DNA of 64,000 nt from the NCBI GenBank assembly GCA_934635225.1, contig CAKTYZ010000017.1:8215-72214 (forward strand), written 5' to 3'. Source of the DNA: an uncultured Kiritimatiellota bacterium. Lineage in GTDB: Bacteria > Verrucomicrobiota > Kiritimatiellia > RFP12 > UBA1067. Shown piece by piece: positions 7,862 to 16,818 of the stretch (its first letter is position 1; every line of letters begins with the position of its first letter). Under the pieces are notes generated by a model that made no database searches, was not told the DNA's origin, and saw nothing but the letters and a program-made list of their open reading frames with translations. Made by a program: the position numbers and the translations under genes.

Positions 7862-9853
7862 ATGGGAATCGACTACAAAAAAGAGTTCTTTGACCGCGAC
7901 TACACGGCGCGCGAGGCGTATGGACGTGCTTGGAAATACGCGCGAAAGTATAAGTTCCGGATTACGATCGGCATAATCTGCGGCATGCTGACGGCTGGTA
8001 CGCTTGTGCCGATTTTCACGATTGTTCAGCCGGCTCTTGAGAAGGTGAGCCGGACGGAGCGGCTGGAAGCATTGAAGGCGGAGCTTTCCGAATTGGGGAA
8101 AGAAGGACAAGAGATAAGGGAGGAAGGGGGATCCCCGGACGAGGTGTCCGCTCTGGGAAGGTCCAAGATGATGCGTGAGATGAAACGCGCGTCGCAGATG
8201 CCAAGCTGGTATCCCAAAGCGAAGGCACTTGCCGACAAGCTGGGCATTCCGCTTGAACAGGAGGATGGCGCGATGGGTGGTGCCCTTGTCCTGATGGCGG
8301 TAATTGGCATTCCTCTTGTCGCGCTTTTGCGGTTGGGTCTCATCTTCCTCAATCAGTATTGCCTGACATGGTCCGCCTCGCGTGTGGTGATGGACCTTCG
8401 TCAGGATCTTCTGCGCAAGATTCAGGAGCAGTCGATCCAATTCCACGGCCGGATTGACGTTGGTCAGCTGATGACGCGTGCAACGGGCGATCCGCAGGTC
8501 ATGCAGTCGATCATCCAGACGATGCTGGCCGAGCTTTGCCGTGCGCCGTTTGAGATATTCGTCGCCGTTTCCTTCATCATCTGGTTCGCGATCGCAAACA
8601 ACATGCTCGCAACGCTGGGCATCATCGCGCTTGCGATGCCGGCGTTCATGTTGCCCGTTTGTGGGCTCGGAAAGACGATTCGGAAGTGGTCTCGTCGGAC
8701 GTTGGAGAAGAGCTCTGTCGTCGGTTCGCGCATCCATGAGATTCTGACTTGTATCCGCGTTGTCAAGGCATATGACACTGAGTCGTATGAAAACGAGAAG
8801 TATGCGCAGGTCAACCGCAAACTGTTTGGGACGAATATGCGCGCCGTTCGTTGGGGGCTTGTCGTGAGCCCGACGATTGAGACGATTGGCATTATCCTTA
8901 TTTGTGCTTTCCTTGTCTGGTGCTTCGCCACTCATGTCACGCTTGCGAATGTCATTCCGATGCTTGCGCCGCTTCTTCTGATTTACAAGCCAATCAAGCA
9001 GATGGCGTCCTTGCAGGTCTCTATTGAGACGGCGCAGGCTTCGCTTCAGCGAATCTGGTCGCTGATGGATGTGGATATGCGCCTTCCCGAGAAGGCGGAC
9101 GCGGCGGCAAAAGCGTCCTTTGACGACAGGATCGTTTTCGATGACGTCTCGTTTCGCTATGATACGGCCGATCATGACGCCGTGTCCCATGCGTCGTTCG
9201 AGATTCTGCGAGGCAAGATGGTTGCCGTCGTGGGCGGAACCGGGAGCGGAAAGACGACGATGTCGGGCCTCTTGGCGCGCTTCTTCGATCCGCAATCGGG
9301 CCGGATTATGATGGACGGCGTGGATTTGCGCGATCTGCGCATTTGCGATCTGCGTAGGCTCATAGGTTCTGTCCAGCAGGAGACGATACTCTTCAATGAC
9401 ACAATTGAGGAGAACATCCGCTATGGAACGCATCAAGCGACGCATGACGAAATCGTGGCGGCGGCGAAGATGGCGAATGCCCATGAGTTCATCATGAGCC
9501 AGCCTGAGGGATATGCGCGGATTTGCGGAGAAAAGGGCTTTGCGCTTTCAGGCGGCGAACGCCAGCGCATTGCGATTGCGCGCGCGATTTTGCGCAATCC
9601 GCCAATTCTCATCCTGGACGAGGCGACGAGCGCGCTTGACACCGTGACGGAAAAACTCGTACAGGATGCTCTCAACAACTTGATGAAGAATCGCACGGTC
9701 TTTGCGATTGCGCATCGGCTCTCGACGATTCGCAATGCAGATCTCATCCTTGTCATGGAACACGGGAAGATCGTTGAGCGCGGCACTCATGATGAGCTGC
9801 TGTCCGAGGATGGCGTCTATCGTAGGCTCTGCGAAATGCAGCGGACGAATTGA
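7862..9853 (+). CDS. MsbA-like ABC exporter (fused TMD-NBD)
   Basis: A 663-residue half-transporter. The N-terminal part is a six-helix exporter domain. The C-terminal part is an ATPase with Walker A GGTGSGKTT, signature LSGGERQR, Walker B ILILDEATSALD and the H-loop AHRLST. This is the MsbA/lipid-flippase architecture, so lipid A or another lipid is the likely cargo across the inner membrane. Oddly, a charged, coiled-coil-like insert of about 90 residues lies between the first and second membrane helices (roughly residues 55-140), where MsbA has only a short loop. Confidence 0.88.
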   Translation: MGIDYKKEFFDRDYTAREAYGRAWKYARKYKFRITIGIICGMLTAGTLVPIFTIVQPALEKVSRTERLEALKAELSELGKEGQEIREEGGSPDEVSALGRSKMMREMKRASQMPSWYPKAKALADKLGIPLEQEDGAMGGALVLMAVIGIPLVALLRLGLIFLNQYCLTWSASRVVMDLRQDLLRKIQEQSIQFHGRIDVGQLMTRATGDPQVMQSIIQTMLAELCRAPFEIFVAVSFIIWFAIANNMLATLGIIALAMPAFMLPVCGLGKTIRKWSRRTLEKSSVVGSRIHEILTCIRVVKAYDTESYENEKYAQVNRKLFGTNMRAVRWGLVVSPTIETIGIILICAFLVWCFATHVTLANVIPMLAPLLLIYKPIKQMASLQVSIETAQASLQRIWSLMDVDMRLPEKADAAAKASFDDRIVFDDVSFRYDTADHDAVSHASFEILRGKMVAVVGGTGSGKTTMSGLLARFFDPQSGRIMMDGVDLRDLRICDLRRLIGSVQQETILFNDTIEENIRYGTHQATHDEIVAAAKMANAHEFIMSQPEGYARICGEKGFALSGGERQRIAIARAILRNPPILILDEATSALDTVTEKLVQDALNNLMKNRTVFAIAHRLSTIRNADLILVMEHGKIVERGTHDELLSEDGVYRRLCEMQRTN

Positions 9854-9879
9854 AGCGGCGGTGGAAGGGATGATCTGAG

Positions 9880-11547
9880 ATGAAGACGATGCAGATTGCG
9901 CTTGCGACACTTGTTGCCGGCCTTTGCGTGGTCGGGACTCTCGCAGATTTGGCAGAGCTGGGCTTCAAGGAGACGACGCTTCCGTTGCTGCCGGAAGAGA
10001 AGTGGTGGGGCGGCGCAGGAGGCGACGGGCAGAATCAGCCTTATGGTGCGACTTCATCGACGCGAATGATGGATTTGCGTGTTCACGGCAATACGTCCGC
10101 ACCTCTGCTTGTCTCATCTCGTGGACGTTTTGTCTGGTGTGAAAGGCCGTTTGCCTATCAGTTCACGAATGGCGTGTTGCGTCTTCATGTGCGTGAGTCC
10201 GCTTCCCTTGAAGTCGAGAAGCCCGGCGAAACGCTTCGTGAAGCCTATCTGGCGCTTGCGGCACGGCACTTGCGTTTTGACGGGAAGCTTCCGCCGGAGA
10301 TATTCTTCTCGAAACCGCAGTGGAACAACTGGATCGAGATCTTCCTCTGCGGCATGAATCAGAAGAGCGCGGACGACTATGCGCGTGAACTCGCCGAGAG
10401 CGGTTTCCCTTGTGGCGTCTACATGATGGACGGTGGATGGCCGACGCATCAGGGCGCCTACGAATTCTATGCGAAGGACTTTCCGGACCCCAAGGGAATG
10501 TTCGCGCGCATTCGGTCGCACGGTTGGATCCCCCTGATCTGGACGGCGCATTTCGTTTCGCCGGACAGCCGCGAATACAAGTGCTTGCGGTATCACAAGA
10601 AGCTGAATGGGCTGGATTATTTGGCCTATCGTGCAAAGCCGGGCAGCAAGGAGGCCGGCGTTGTCCGCTGGTGGAGTGGAATCAGCGCGATTTACGATCT
10701 CACGAAGCCGGACGCGCGAGACTACTATGTCAAGACCCTTCGTGACTTTGCCGCCGCTTACGGAATTGCCGGATTCAAGTTTGATGCGGGTGATCCGAAG
10801 ATGTTCGCGGAAGACATTCGCTTCTTCGACGAAGAGGCGGAAGGCGTTGACTATACGCGGCTCTATGCCGAACTCGCTGCGCAGGAGTTTCCCTATCATG
10901 AGATTCGCGTCAGCTGGAAGTGCGGCGGTCTTCCGCTGGTGACGCGTCTGCCGGATCGCGCTCACTCGTGGGCGTCGCAGCGGACGATTATCCCGCAGAT
11001 CATTGCAGCAGGGCTGCTCGGTTGCCCCTATTCGGTTGCGGATATGGTCGGTGGTGGCATGGAGGTGTCCTTTGTGGGCGTTCCGCTTGATGAAAAGCTT
11101 GTCTTGCGTTCGGCTGCACTTCATGCGCTTATGCCGATGATGCAGTTCTCGTTGGCTCCATGGCGGCGCCTCTCTCCAGATGGCGTGAAGGTCTGTCGGC
11201 AGTTTGCGACGTTGCACGAGGCGTTCGCGCCGTATATTCTGGCTTGTGCGCGCGAAGCCTCCAGGACTGGTGCGCCGATCGTCCGTGCGATGGAATATGA
11301 ATTCCCAAATGAGCGGTTTGTCCAGTCTCGGAGTCAGTTCATGTTGGGGAAACGGTATCTGGTGGCGCCAGTCATGAATGCAGACGATTCGACTGTTGTG
11401 GAGTTGCCTCCCGGAACATGGACGGATGATTTGGGGACCAGTTATGAAGGACCGCAGACGCTCGAGCTCAGGGACGTTCCCATTTCACGTCTGCCGCGCT
11501 TCGAGCGGGCACCGGCCCCCTTGATTTGTGAGAATGAGGAGGACTGA
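9880..11547 (+). CDS. Secreted glycoside hydrolase family 31 protein
   Basis: A 555-residue protein with a signal peptide. The catalytic barrel has WNNWIEIFL, a GVYMMDGGWP strand and the nucleophile region GFKFDAGDP. The family places the catalytic Asp in this KFDAG motif, as in the MYORG/alpha-galactosidase-like branch of GH31. The C-terminus has the small beta-domain GKRYLVAPVM. It probably releases alpha-linked xylose, galactose or glucose from plant oligosaccharides. It is followed directly by proA, with which it may be co-transcribed without a functional link. Confidence 0.82.
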   Translation: MKTMQIALATLVAGLCVVGTLADLAELGFKETTLPLLPEEKWWGGAGGDGQNQPYGATSSTRMMDLRVHGNTSAPLLVSSRGRFVWCERPFAYQFTNGVLRLHVRESASLEVEKPGETLREAYLALAARHLRFDGKLPPEIFFSKPQWNNWIEIFLCGMNQKSADDYARELAESGFPCGVYMMDGGWPTHQGAYEFYAKDFPDPKGMFARIRSHGWIPLIWTAHFVSPDSREYKCLRYHKKLNGLDYLAYRAKPGSKEAGVVRWWSGISAIYDLTKPDARDYYVKTLRDFAAAYGIAGFKFDAGDPKMFAEDIRFFDEEAEGVDYTRLYAELAAQEFPYHEIRVSWKCGGLPLVTRLPDRAHSWASQRTIIPQIIAAGLLGCPYSVADMVGGGMEVSFVGVPLDEKLVLRSAALHALMPMMQFSLAPWRRLSPDGVKVCRQFATLHEAFAPYILACAREASRTGAPIVRAMEYEFPNERFVQSRSQFMLGKRYLVAPVMNADDSTVVELPPGTWTDDLGTSYEGPQTLELRDVPISRLPRFERAPAPLICENEED

Positions 11548-11548
11548 G

Positions 11549-12769
11549 ATGAAAGACGTGGTGGATGTTCATGCCGTCGTTCGTGATCTCGCCGTGCGGG
11601 CAAGATCGGCTTCGGCCTTGCTTGTCAGAATGACAACGGCTGAGAAGAACGCGTTGCTCCAGAGGATCGCCGAGATGCTGGAGGCGCGGCATGATGTGAT
11701 TGTCGCCGCGAATGAAAGAGACGTCGCTCAGGCGAGGGCGAATGGATTGTCCGAGGCGATGGTGGACCGTCTAGAGTTGACCGAGGTGCGCTTCCGCGGA
11801 ATGGTTGAGGGTGTCCAGACTGTCGCGCAGCTGGCGGACCCTGTCGGAGAGACGATTTGGGCGCGCAAACGACCGAGTGGCATCACGATTCGCAAGGTGC
11901 GTGTTCCGTTTGGCGTAATCGCCGTCGTTTTCGAGAGTCGCCCGAATGTTCTCGTTGATACGGCGGCGCTTTGCCTGAAGACGGGCAATGCCGTGGTCTT
12001 GCGCGGCGGCAAAGAGGCGATTGAGACAAATCGCGTGTTGGCGCAGACTGTCAAGGAAGGGTTGGGCGATTGGGCGGAAGCTGTGCAGTTCGTAGACATT
12101 CTCGATCATGCGGCCGTCAGGGAACTCGTGCGCGCCGTCGGTCTGGTCGATGTTGCGATTCCGCGTGGCGGTGAGCGACTCATCCGCGCAATGTGCGAGG
12201 CGGCTCTTGTCCCCGTATTGAAGCACTACAAGGGCGTTTGCCATGTCTATGTGGACGACAAGGCTGATCTTGCGATGGCGCTTGCGATCCTCGACAATGC
12301 GAAAGTCCAGCGGCCGAGCGCCTGCAACGCGGCGGAGTGTCTGCTCGTTCACGAAAAGCTTGCGCCGATCTTCTTGCCGATGGTGCGGGCTTGGGCGAAA
12401 GATAGGGGCGTGACCTTGCATGATGGCGCGGACGTGGATTGGGAACGCGAGTTCTTGTCTTTGGAGATGAACGTCGGCACCGTTCGCGATTATCGCGCGG
12501 CAATTGACCACGTCAATCGCCATGCCTCGCATCACTCGGATTGCATTGTGACAAATGACGCCTCGCGTGCGCAGGAGTTCTTGCGCGATGTCGATTCGGC
12601 ATGTGTCTATCACAATGTCTCGACGCGTTTCACGGATGGTGGGGAGTTTGGCATGGGCGCGGAGATTGGCATCTCGACGGACAAGCTTCACGCGCGCGGA
12701 CCGATGGGGCTGGAGGAACTGACGACCTACAAGTATCTTGTCACGGGCGACGGAGTCGTCAGAAGATAA
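11549..12769 (+). CDS. proA: Gamma-glutamyl phosphate reductase
   Basis: The 406-residue aldehyde dehydrogenase-like enzyme reduces gamma-glutamyl phosphate with NADPH in proline synthesis. The active-site Cys lies in RPSACNAAECLLVHE. VPFGVIAVVFESRPNV and GNAVVLRGGKEA match the nucleotide-binding and substrate regions. The ATG at 11549 is chosen over an upstream GTG because a GAGGAGG ribosome-binding site at about 11536-11542 fits it. It begins one base after the GH31 stop. proB is not in the window. Confidence 0.93.
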   Translation: MKDVVDVHAVVRDLAVRARSASALLVRMTTAEKNALLQRIAEMLEARHDVIVAANERDVAQARANGLSEAMVDRLELTEVRFRGMVEGVQTVAQLADPVGETIWARKRPSGITIRKVRVPFGVIAVVFESRPNVLVDTAALCLKTGNAVVLRGGKEAIETNRVLAQTVKEGLGDWAEAVQFVDILDHAAVRELVRAVGLVDVAIPRGGERLIRAMCEAALVPVLKHYKGVCHVYVDDKADLAMALAILDNAKVQRPSACNAAECLLVHEKLAPIFLPMVRAWAKDRGVTLHDGADVDWEREFLSLEMNVGTVRDYRAAIDHVNRHASHHSDCIVTNDASRAQEFLRDVDSACVYHNVSTRFTDGGEFGMGAEIGISTDKLHARGPMGLEELTTYKYLVTGDGVVRR

Positions 12770-12801
12770 GGCGGAGAGCGCAAAGGGAGGGGAGGGAAGA
12801 A

Positions 12802-13314
12802 ATGAAGAAGGCCTTTGCCATTTTATCACTTGTGTCCTTCATGCCTCTCGTGGCCGTTGCCGCTGAGGGCGGCAACACGAGCCTCGACGGGAGCTATGCA
12901 GGCGTTTCGGGCGTAATGACGCTGCCGCAGGGCGGCTCACGTCTGCGTCGTCTTGGCGGCGTGGCGGTTCGAGGGGGTATGTATCTCTCGGACTTCTGGG
13001 CGATTGAGGGCGATGTCTCTTGGCAGGAAAACGTCGCTGGATTTGGCGTTTCGACGCTTGTTCATGCGCAGTCTTGGGCAGTTTATGGCGACCTCTTTGG
13101 CTATTCCGCTTTTGACCCGTTCATGACCGTGGGCGCATGTGGCTGGCTGGACTCGCATGATGTCGGGCAGGTTGGGCCACAGGTTGGGGTGGGTGCGTTC
13201 TACCACTTAGACGACAACTGGTCGATTCGGATGGAGACGACGGCAACGCTGGGTCTTGAATCGGATGTTGAGGTGGTCTATGCCGTCTCGGTCGGAGTCC
13301 AATATGGGTTTTAG
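12802..13314 (+). CDS. Small outer-membrane beta-barrel protein
   Basis: A 170-residue protein with a signal peptide (MKKAFAILSLVSF...AVAAEGG) and alternating hydrophobic/polar strands ending in VYAVSVGVQYGF. The C-terminal Phe and aromatic pattern are the signal recognised by the BAM complex, so an eight-strand OmpA/OmpX-like barrel is likely. The start is set by the GGGAGGGGAGGGAAGAA region immediately upstream of the ATG. No specific function can be read. Confidence 0.7.
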   Translation: MKKAFAILSLVSFMPLVAVAAEGGNTSLDGSYAGVSGVMTLPQGGSRLRRLGGVAVRGGMYLSDFWAIEGDVSWQENVAGFGVSTLVHAQSWAVYGDLFGYSAFDPFMTVGACGWLDSHDVGQVGPQVGVGAFYHLDDNWSIRMETTATLGLESDVEVVYAVSVGVQYGF

Positions 13315-13335
13315 CGCGGAAGGGAAGGGCGGAGC

Positions 13336-14142
13336 ATGCTGAAGGACTGTCGTGAAGAATGGTATGACCCGGAGAAGAAAGTCTCTGTGACGTTGGTTGA
13401 CGTGACGCGTGCGGCACAAGACCTCGCCCGTGCGCATTTGTGCGGGCCAACGGCGGCGTATTATCTGGCCAGGGGCCTTGCGGCGGCGGCGTTGCTGGGT
13501 GCGGAAATGAGCGAAGCGGACGAGACGGTCGCCGTTCAGCTGAAGTGCACGGGGCCACTTGGCGGGCTTAATGTTGAATGTTCGCGCGAAGGGACGCTGC
13601 GCGGCTACACGGAGAAGAAAATCCTGGATGGCCTTGATGGAATGGGCGCACCGAAAGACAAGACTGCACTGGGTGATTGCCAGATTCAGGTCACGCACTC
13701 GATTCCCGGGCGTATTCTTTCGCAAGGCATCTCAAACTCCCTCGACGGCTATCTGGCGGGGTCGCTTCAGCGCAAGGCAACCATCCGGCTTGAGGTCTCC
13801 GTTTCAGATGAGGTTGAGATTCTGGAAGCGCGCGGCATGCTCATCGAAGAGTTGCCGGATGGAAAGGACACGGGCATTTTGGGCGTTCGTTTCAAGTCGT
13901 TGGCGGTCACGGAACGCAATCTTCTCAGGCAGTTGGGGCTTGAAAAGGCGGAACTTAAGAAGACGTCGCCGTTGTCATTCAAGTGCCGCTGTTCGCTGGA
14001 ACGTGCGGCGGAAATGCTGGCGTCGCTTGATGAAGAGGAGAGGAAGGCGCTCCCCCCGACGATTGACATAACCTGTCACATGTGTGGCAAGACCTATACG
14101 GTGAGGACTTCGGTTAGCCATGAGACATCGGGTTTGGGTTGA
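13336..14142 (+). CDS. hslO: Redox-regulated chaperone Hsp33
   Basis: A 268-residue Hsp33. The N-terminal chaperone domain includes LGGLNVECSREGTLRGY and HSIPGRILSQGI. The C-terminal zinc switch is present as CRC (KCRCSLERA) and CHMC (ITCHMCGKTY), giving the CxC...CxxC set of four cysteines. Oxidation releases zinc and activates holdase function in the cytoplasm. The 3' end overlaps alr by 23 nt, so the two are translationally coupled. Confidence 0.92.
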   Translation: MLKDCREEWYDPEKKVSVTLVDVTRAAQDLARAHLCGPTAAYYLARGLAAAALLGAEMSEADETVAVQLKCTGPLGGLNVECSREGTLRGYTEKKILDGLDGMGAPKDKTALGDCQIQVTHSIPGRILSQGISNSLDGYLAGSLQRKATIRLEVSVSDEVEILEARGMLIEELPDGKDTGILGVRFKSLAVTERNLLRQLGLEKAELKKTSPLSFKCRCSLERAAEMLASLDEEERKALPPTIDITCHMCGKTYTVRTSVSHETSGLG

Positions 14143-15325
14143 GATCGACTTGAAGGCGCTTGTCGCCAACTATCGCAAGATCGCCGTGCGCATGCGCCCG
14201 GCCAAGGTCTTGTGCGTTCTCAAGGCGAATGCCTACGGGCTGGGCGTCGCCGCGTATGCAAAGGCTTTGGCTGAGGCAGGCTGCACGAACTTCGGCGTTG
14301 CCGAGCCGTATGAGGCGATGGAGCTGCTGGGAGTCTTGAAGAAGGGCGCGAAGACGGCGGTTGATGTCCAGATTCTCTCGTCGATTCTGCCGGATGAGAT
14401 TTACGAAATGGTGAAGGCCGGCGTGATTCTCCCGGTGACGGACCTTGAGACGGCGAAACTCATTTCCGACGCGGCCGTTCGGGCGAAGAGGGTTGCGCGC
14501 GTCCACTTCAAGCTTGATACGGGCATGGGACGGCTGGGAATCCTTGCCATGGGCTTGGCAGGCGTGGAGACCGCGCTTCAAACGATTCGTGCCGTGCGGG
14601 AACTGCCCGCGCTGGATTGCGAAGGAGTCTTCTCGCATTTTCCAATGGCTTACGATCCGAAAGATCCGTTCACGAAACGGCAGATTGCGCTTTTCAAGAA
14701 GATTGTCTCGACGGCGGCAAAGGAGGGAATCGTTTTCAAGAAGGTTCATATTGCCGCGTCGGACGGCATCAACAATTTCCCGGACTGTTCCAAGAAGCCG
14801 TTTACGCTTGTGCGCACGGGCATCAACTTGCATGGGTCATTTGATCCGTACGGGCGGAAAGCCCTGAAGGTCGAGCCGGTCCTGACGCTGAAGACGCGCG
14901 TTGCGCAGGTGCGCGTGCTGCCGGCGGGGACGACTCTCGGATACGGGCGAACCTGGTGCCTTGCCGCGCCGACGAAAGTCGCGACGATCTCAGCGGGATA
15001 CGCGGATGGGCTTCCGCTTGCGCTCACGAATCGCGGTTTCGTTTTCATCGGCGGGCATCGCTGTCGGATTGTCGGGCGCATTTCAATGGACTACACGACG
15101 GTGGACGTCTCGGACGTGCCGCGTGTCCGCCCGGGCGATGAAGTCGTCTGCTTTGGCAAATGCGGGCGCGATTCGATTACGCCGGATGACTGGGCTCGCC
15201 TGAAGGGGACGCACGCCTACGACATCATCTGTTCGCTTGGGAATCGTGTGCAACGCGTGATTCGTCGTTCAAACCGTGATGCGTGTGCCTCCACGCACGT
15301 TTGTCGGGGTGGCATGCAGTGGTGA
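14120..15325 (+). CDS. alr: Alanine racemase
   Basis: A 401-residue PLP enzyme making D-alanine for peptidoglycan. The PLP lysine is K35 in VLKANAYGLG, and the catalytic tyrosine region is SAGYADGLPLAL. GRISMDYTTVDVS is the conserved C-terminal beta-domain motif. The ATG lies inside hslO. The tail after VQRVIRR (about 18 residues, Cys-containing) is longer than usual and has no assigned role. Confidence 0.93.
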   Translation: MRHRVWVEIDLKALVANYRKIAVRMRPAKVLCVLKANAYGLGVAAYAKALAEAGCTNFGVAEPYEAMELLGVLKKGAKTAVDVQILSSILPDEIYEMVKAGVILPVTDLETAKLISDAAVRAKRVARVHFKLDTGMGRLGILAMGLAGVETALQTIRAVRELPALDCEGVFSHFPMAYDPKDPFTKRQIALFKKIVSTAAKEGIVFKKVHIAASDGINNFPDCSKKPFTLVRTGINLHGSFDPYGRKALKVEPVLTLKTRVAQVRVLPAGTTLGYGRTWCLAAPTKVATISAGYADGLPLALTNRGFVFIGGHRCRIVGRISMDYTTVDVSDVPRVRPGDEVVCFGKCGRDSITPDDWARLKGTHAYDIICSLGNRVQRVIRRSNRDACASTHVCRGGMQW

Positions 15326-15347
15326 ACGCCCCTATCCCGTTTTATGA

Positions 15348-15362
15348 TATAATATGCGTATC
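15348..15362 (+). promoter_or_regulatory. Promoter -10 of the CE15 gene, 9 nt from the start
   Basis: TGATATAAT places TATAAT at 15348-15353. An ATG directly abuts the hexamer at 15354, but the ATG at 15363 fits a transcript start 7-9 nt downstream and leads straight into the signal peptide. Confidence 0.65.
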
Positions 15363-16760
15363 ATGAATAAGAAGATGAGCTTGATCGGGGGCCACAAGGC
15401 CCGGATTCTTGTCGCGGCAATCGCATGGGCGTGTGCGCTTCCCGTTGGGGCGGAGCCGAAGGAAGGAGAGATGGTTTGGGCGCAGGACCGAGAGGTTTTC
15501 GTTCACCATCCGAACTATGACGCGGCGAAGATTCCGCCGTACGCGTTGGAGGATCCGTTGACGTTCCTCGACGGGCGGAAGGTGACAAAGGAGAACTGGC
15601 CGGAACGCCGTCGAGAGATTCTTGGCATTTTCGCGCGGGAAATGTATGGCGCTGAACCGCCGGCGCCTGAGGCTGTCGTCACGGAACTTGCCGACGAGAA
15701 GGTCGATGCGGCAGGCGGGTTTGCGATTCGTCGCCAGTATCGGATGTGGTTCAAGGCGGATCGGTCGGGCCCTTGCGTCAACTGGATCGTCTGGATTCCG
15801 CGTTACGCGAAGAAGCCAGTGCCCGTCGCCTTGTTCCTTAATTACAATGGAAACGCCGAACTTGTCCCGGATGCGGACATTCCGCTGCTCACGAACTGGA
15901 ACAGGTGGGTCGCGGAGAAAGGCGCTGGGTTCCTCGAATCGATCCGTGGCCTCCAGGCCAATCCGAACAATCGGACGCACTTCCCGATCCAGTCGATTCT
16001 TGCGCGCGGTTACGCGGTGATGAGTGCGTGCTATTGCGACGTCTCGCCGGATCCTGACCGATTGGAGACAGACGCGAGGTTCAAGCAGAACCCTTTTGCC
16101 TATACGGGCGTCTTCGAGCTGTGGGGGCCGCGCGATTCGTCGCGCACGGACAACATCACGGCCCTTGGCGCGTGGGGCTGGGCGTTGTCGCGCGGGCTTG
16201 ACCTCGCCGAACGCATTCCCGAAATTGACGCGAAGAGGTCTGTCGTGACCGGCAGCTCGCGCCTCGGCAAGGCCGCGCTCATGGCGGCGGCGCGTGACGA
16301 GCGTTTTGCCGTCTGCGTGCCGAACCAGACGGGTGGTGGCGGCGTGCCGCTTGCGAAGCGCGACTTCGGCGAGAATGTCTCGACGGAGAACCGCTACTTC
16401 ACGCACTGGTACTGCACGGCCTATGCAAAGTACGCGAAGGATCCGCACAAGACGATGCCGTTCGATCAACATCTTTTCCTCGCCTGTGTCGCGCCGCGCG
16501 CCTTGCTGGTCGAGGGGTTTGACGAGCCGTGGTTTGACACCGAAGGCGAGTTCCTGTCGGTGAAGGCCGCGAGTCCGGTCTGGGAACTCCTGCGTGGCGC
16601 GGGTCTGCCGAAGGTCGCTTGGCCGAAACCCTACGACATGTCGGCGGTCGGCCCGTTCCTCGGCTATGTCCGTCGGACGGAACGCCACGGGCTTGTCGCG
16701 CTGGATTGGAAGTGGGCGCTGGACTTCGCGGATCGCGTTCTCGGCGCACAGGGCCTGTGA
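15363..16760 (+). CDS. Secreted CE15-like glucuronoyl (carbohydrate) esterase
   Basis: A 465-residue alpha/beta hydrolase with an N-terminal signal peptide. The nucleophile elbow reads VTGSSRLGKAAL; CE15 enzymes normally have GCSRxGK, so the Cys before the Ser is replaced by Ser. PNQTGGGGVPLAK and DQHLFLACVAPRALLVEGFDEPWFDTEGEF match the later CE15 motifs around the acid and substrate arginine. The family cuts ester links between lignin and 4-O-methylglucuronoyl side chains of xylan. This fits the GH10 xylanase locus about 30 kb downstream. Confidence 0.8.
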   Translation: MNKKMSLIGGHKARILVAAIAWACALPVGAEPKEGEMVWAQDREVFVHHPNYDAAKIPPYALEDPLTFLDGRKVTKENWPERRREILGIFAREMYGAEPPAPEAVVTELADEKVDAAGGFAIRRQYRMWFKADRSGPCVNWIVWIPRYAKKPVPVALFLNYNGNAELVPDADIPLLTNWNRWVAEKGAGFLESIRGLQANPNNRTHFPIQSILARGYAVMSACYCDVSPDPDRLETDARFKQNPFAYTGVFELWGPRDSSRTDNITALGAWGWALSRGLDLAERIPEIDAKRSVVTGSSRLGKAALMAAARDERFAVCVPNQTGGGGVPLAKRDFGENVSTENRYFTHWYCTAYAKYAKDPHKTMPFDQHLFLACVAPRALLVEGFDEPWFDTEGEFLSVKAASPVWELLRGAGLPKVAWPKPYDMSAVGPFLGYVRRTERHGLVALDWKWALDFADRVLGAQGL

Positions 16761-16818
16761 ATGTGGCCCAGATTAATGAGATAACGCAAGGATAGGTCCT
16801 TGTCGCATTGGGGTGCCC

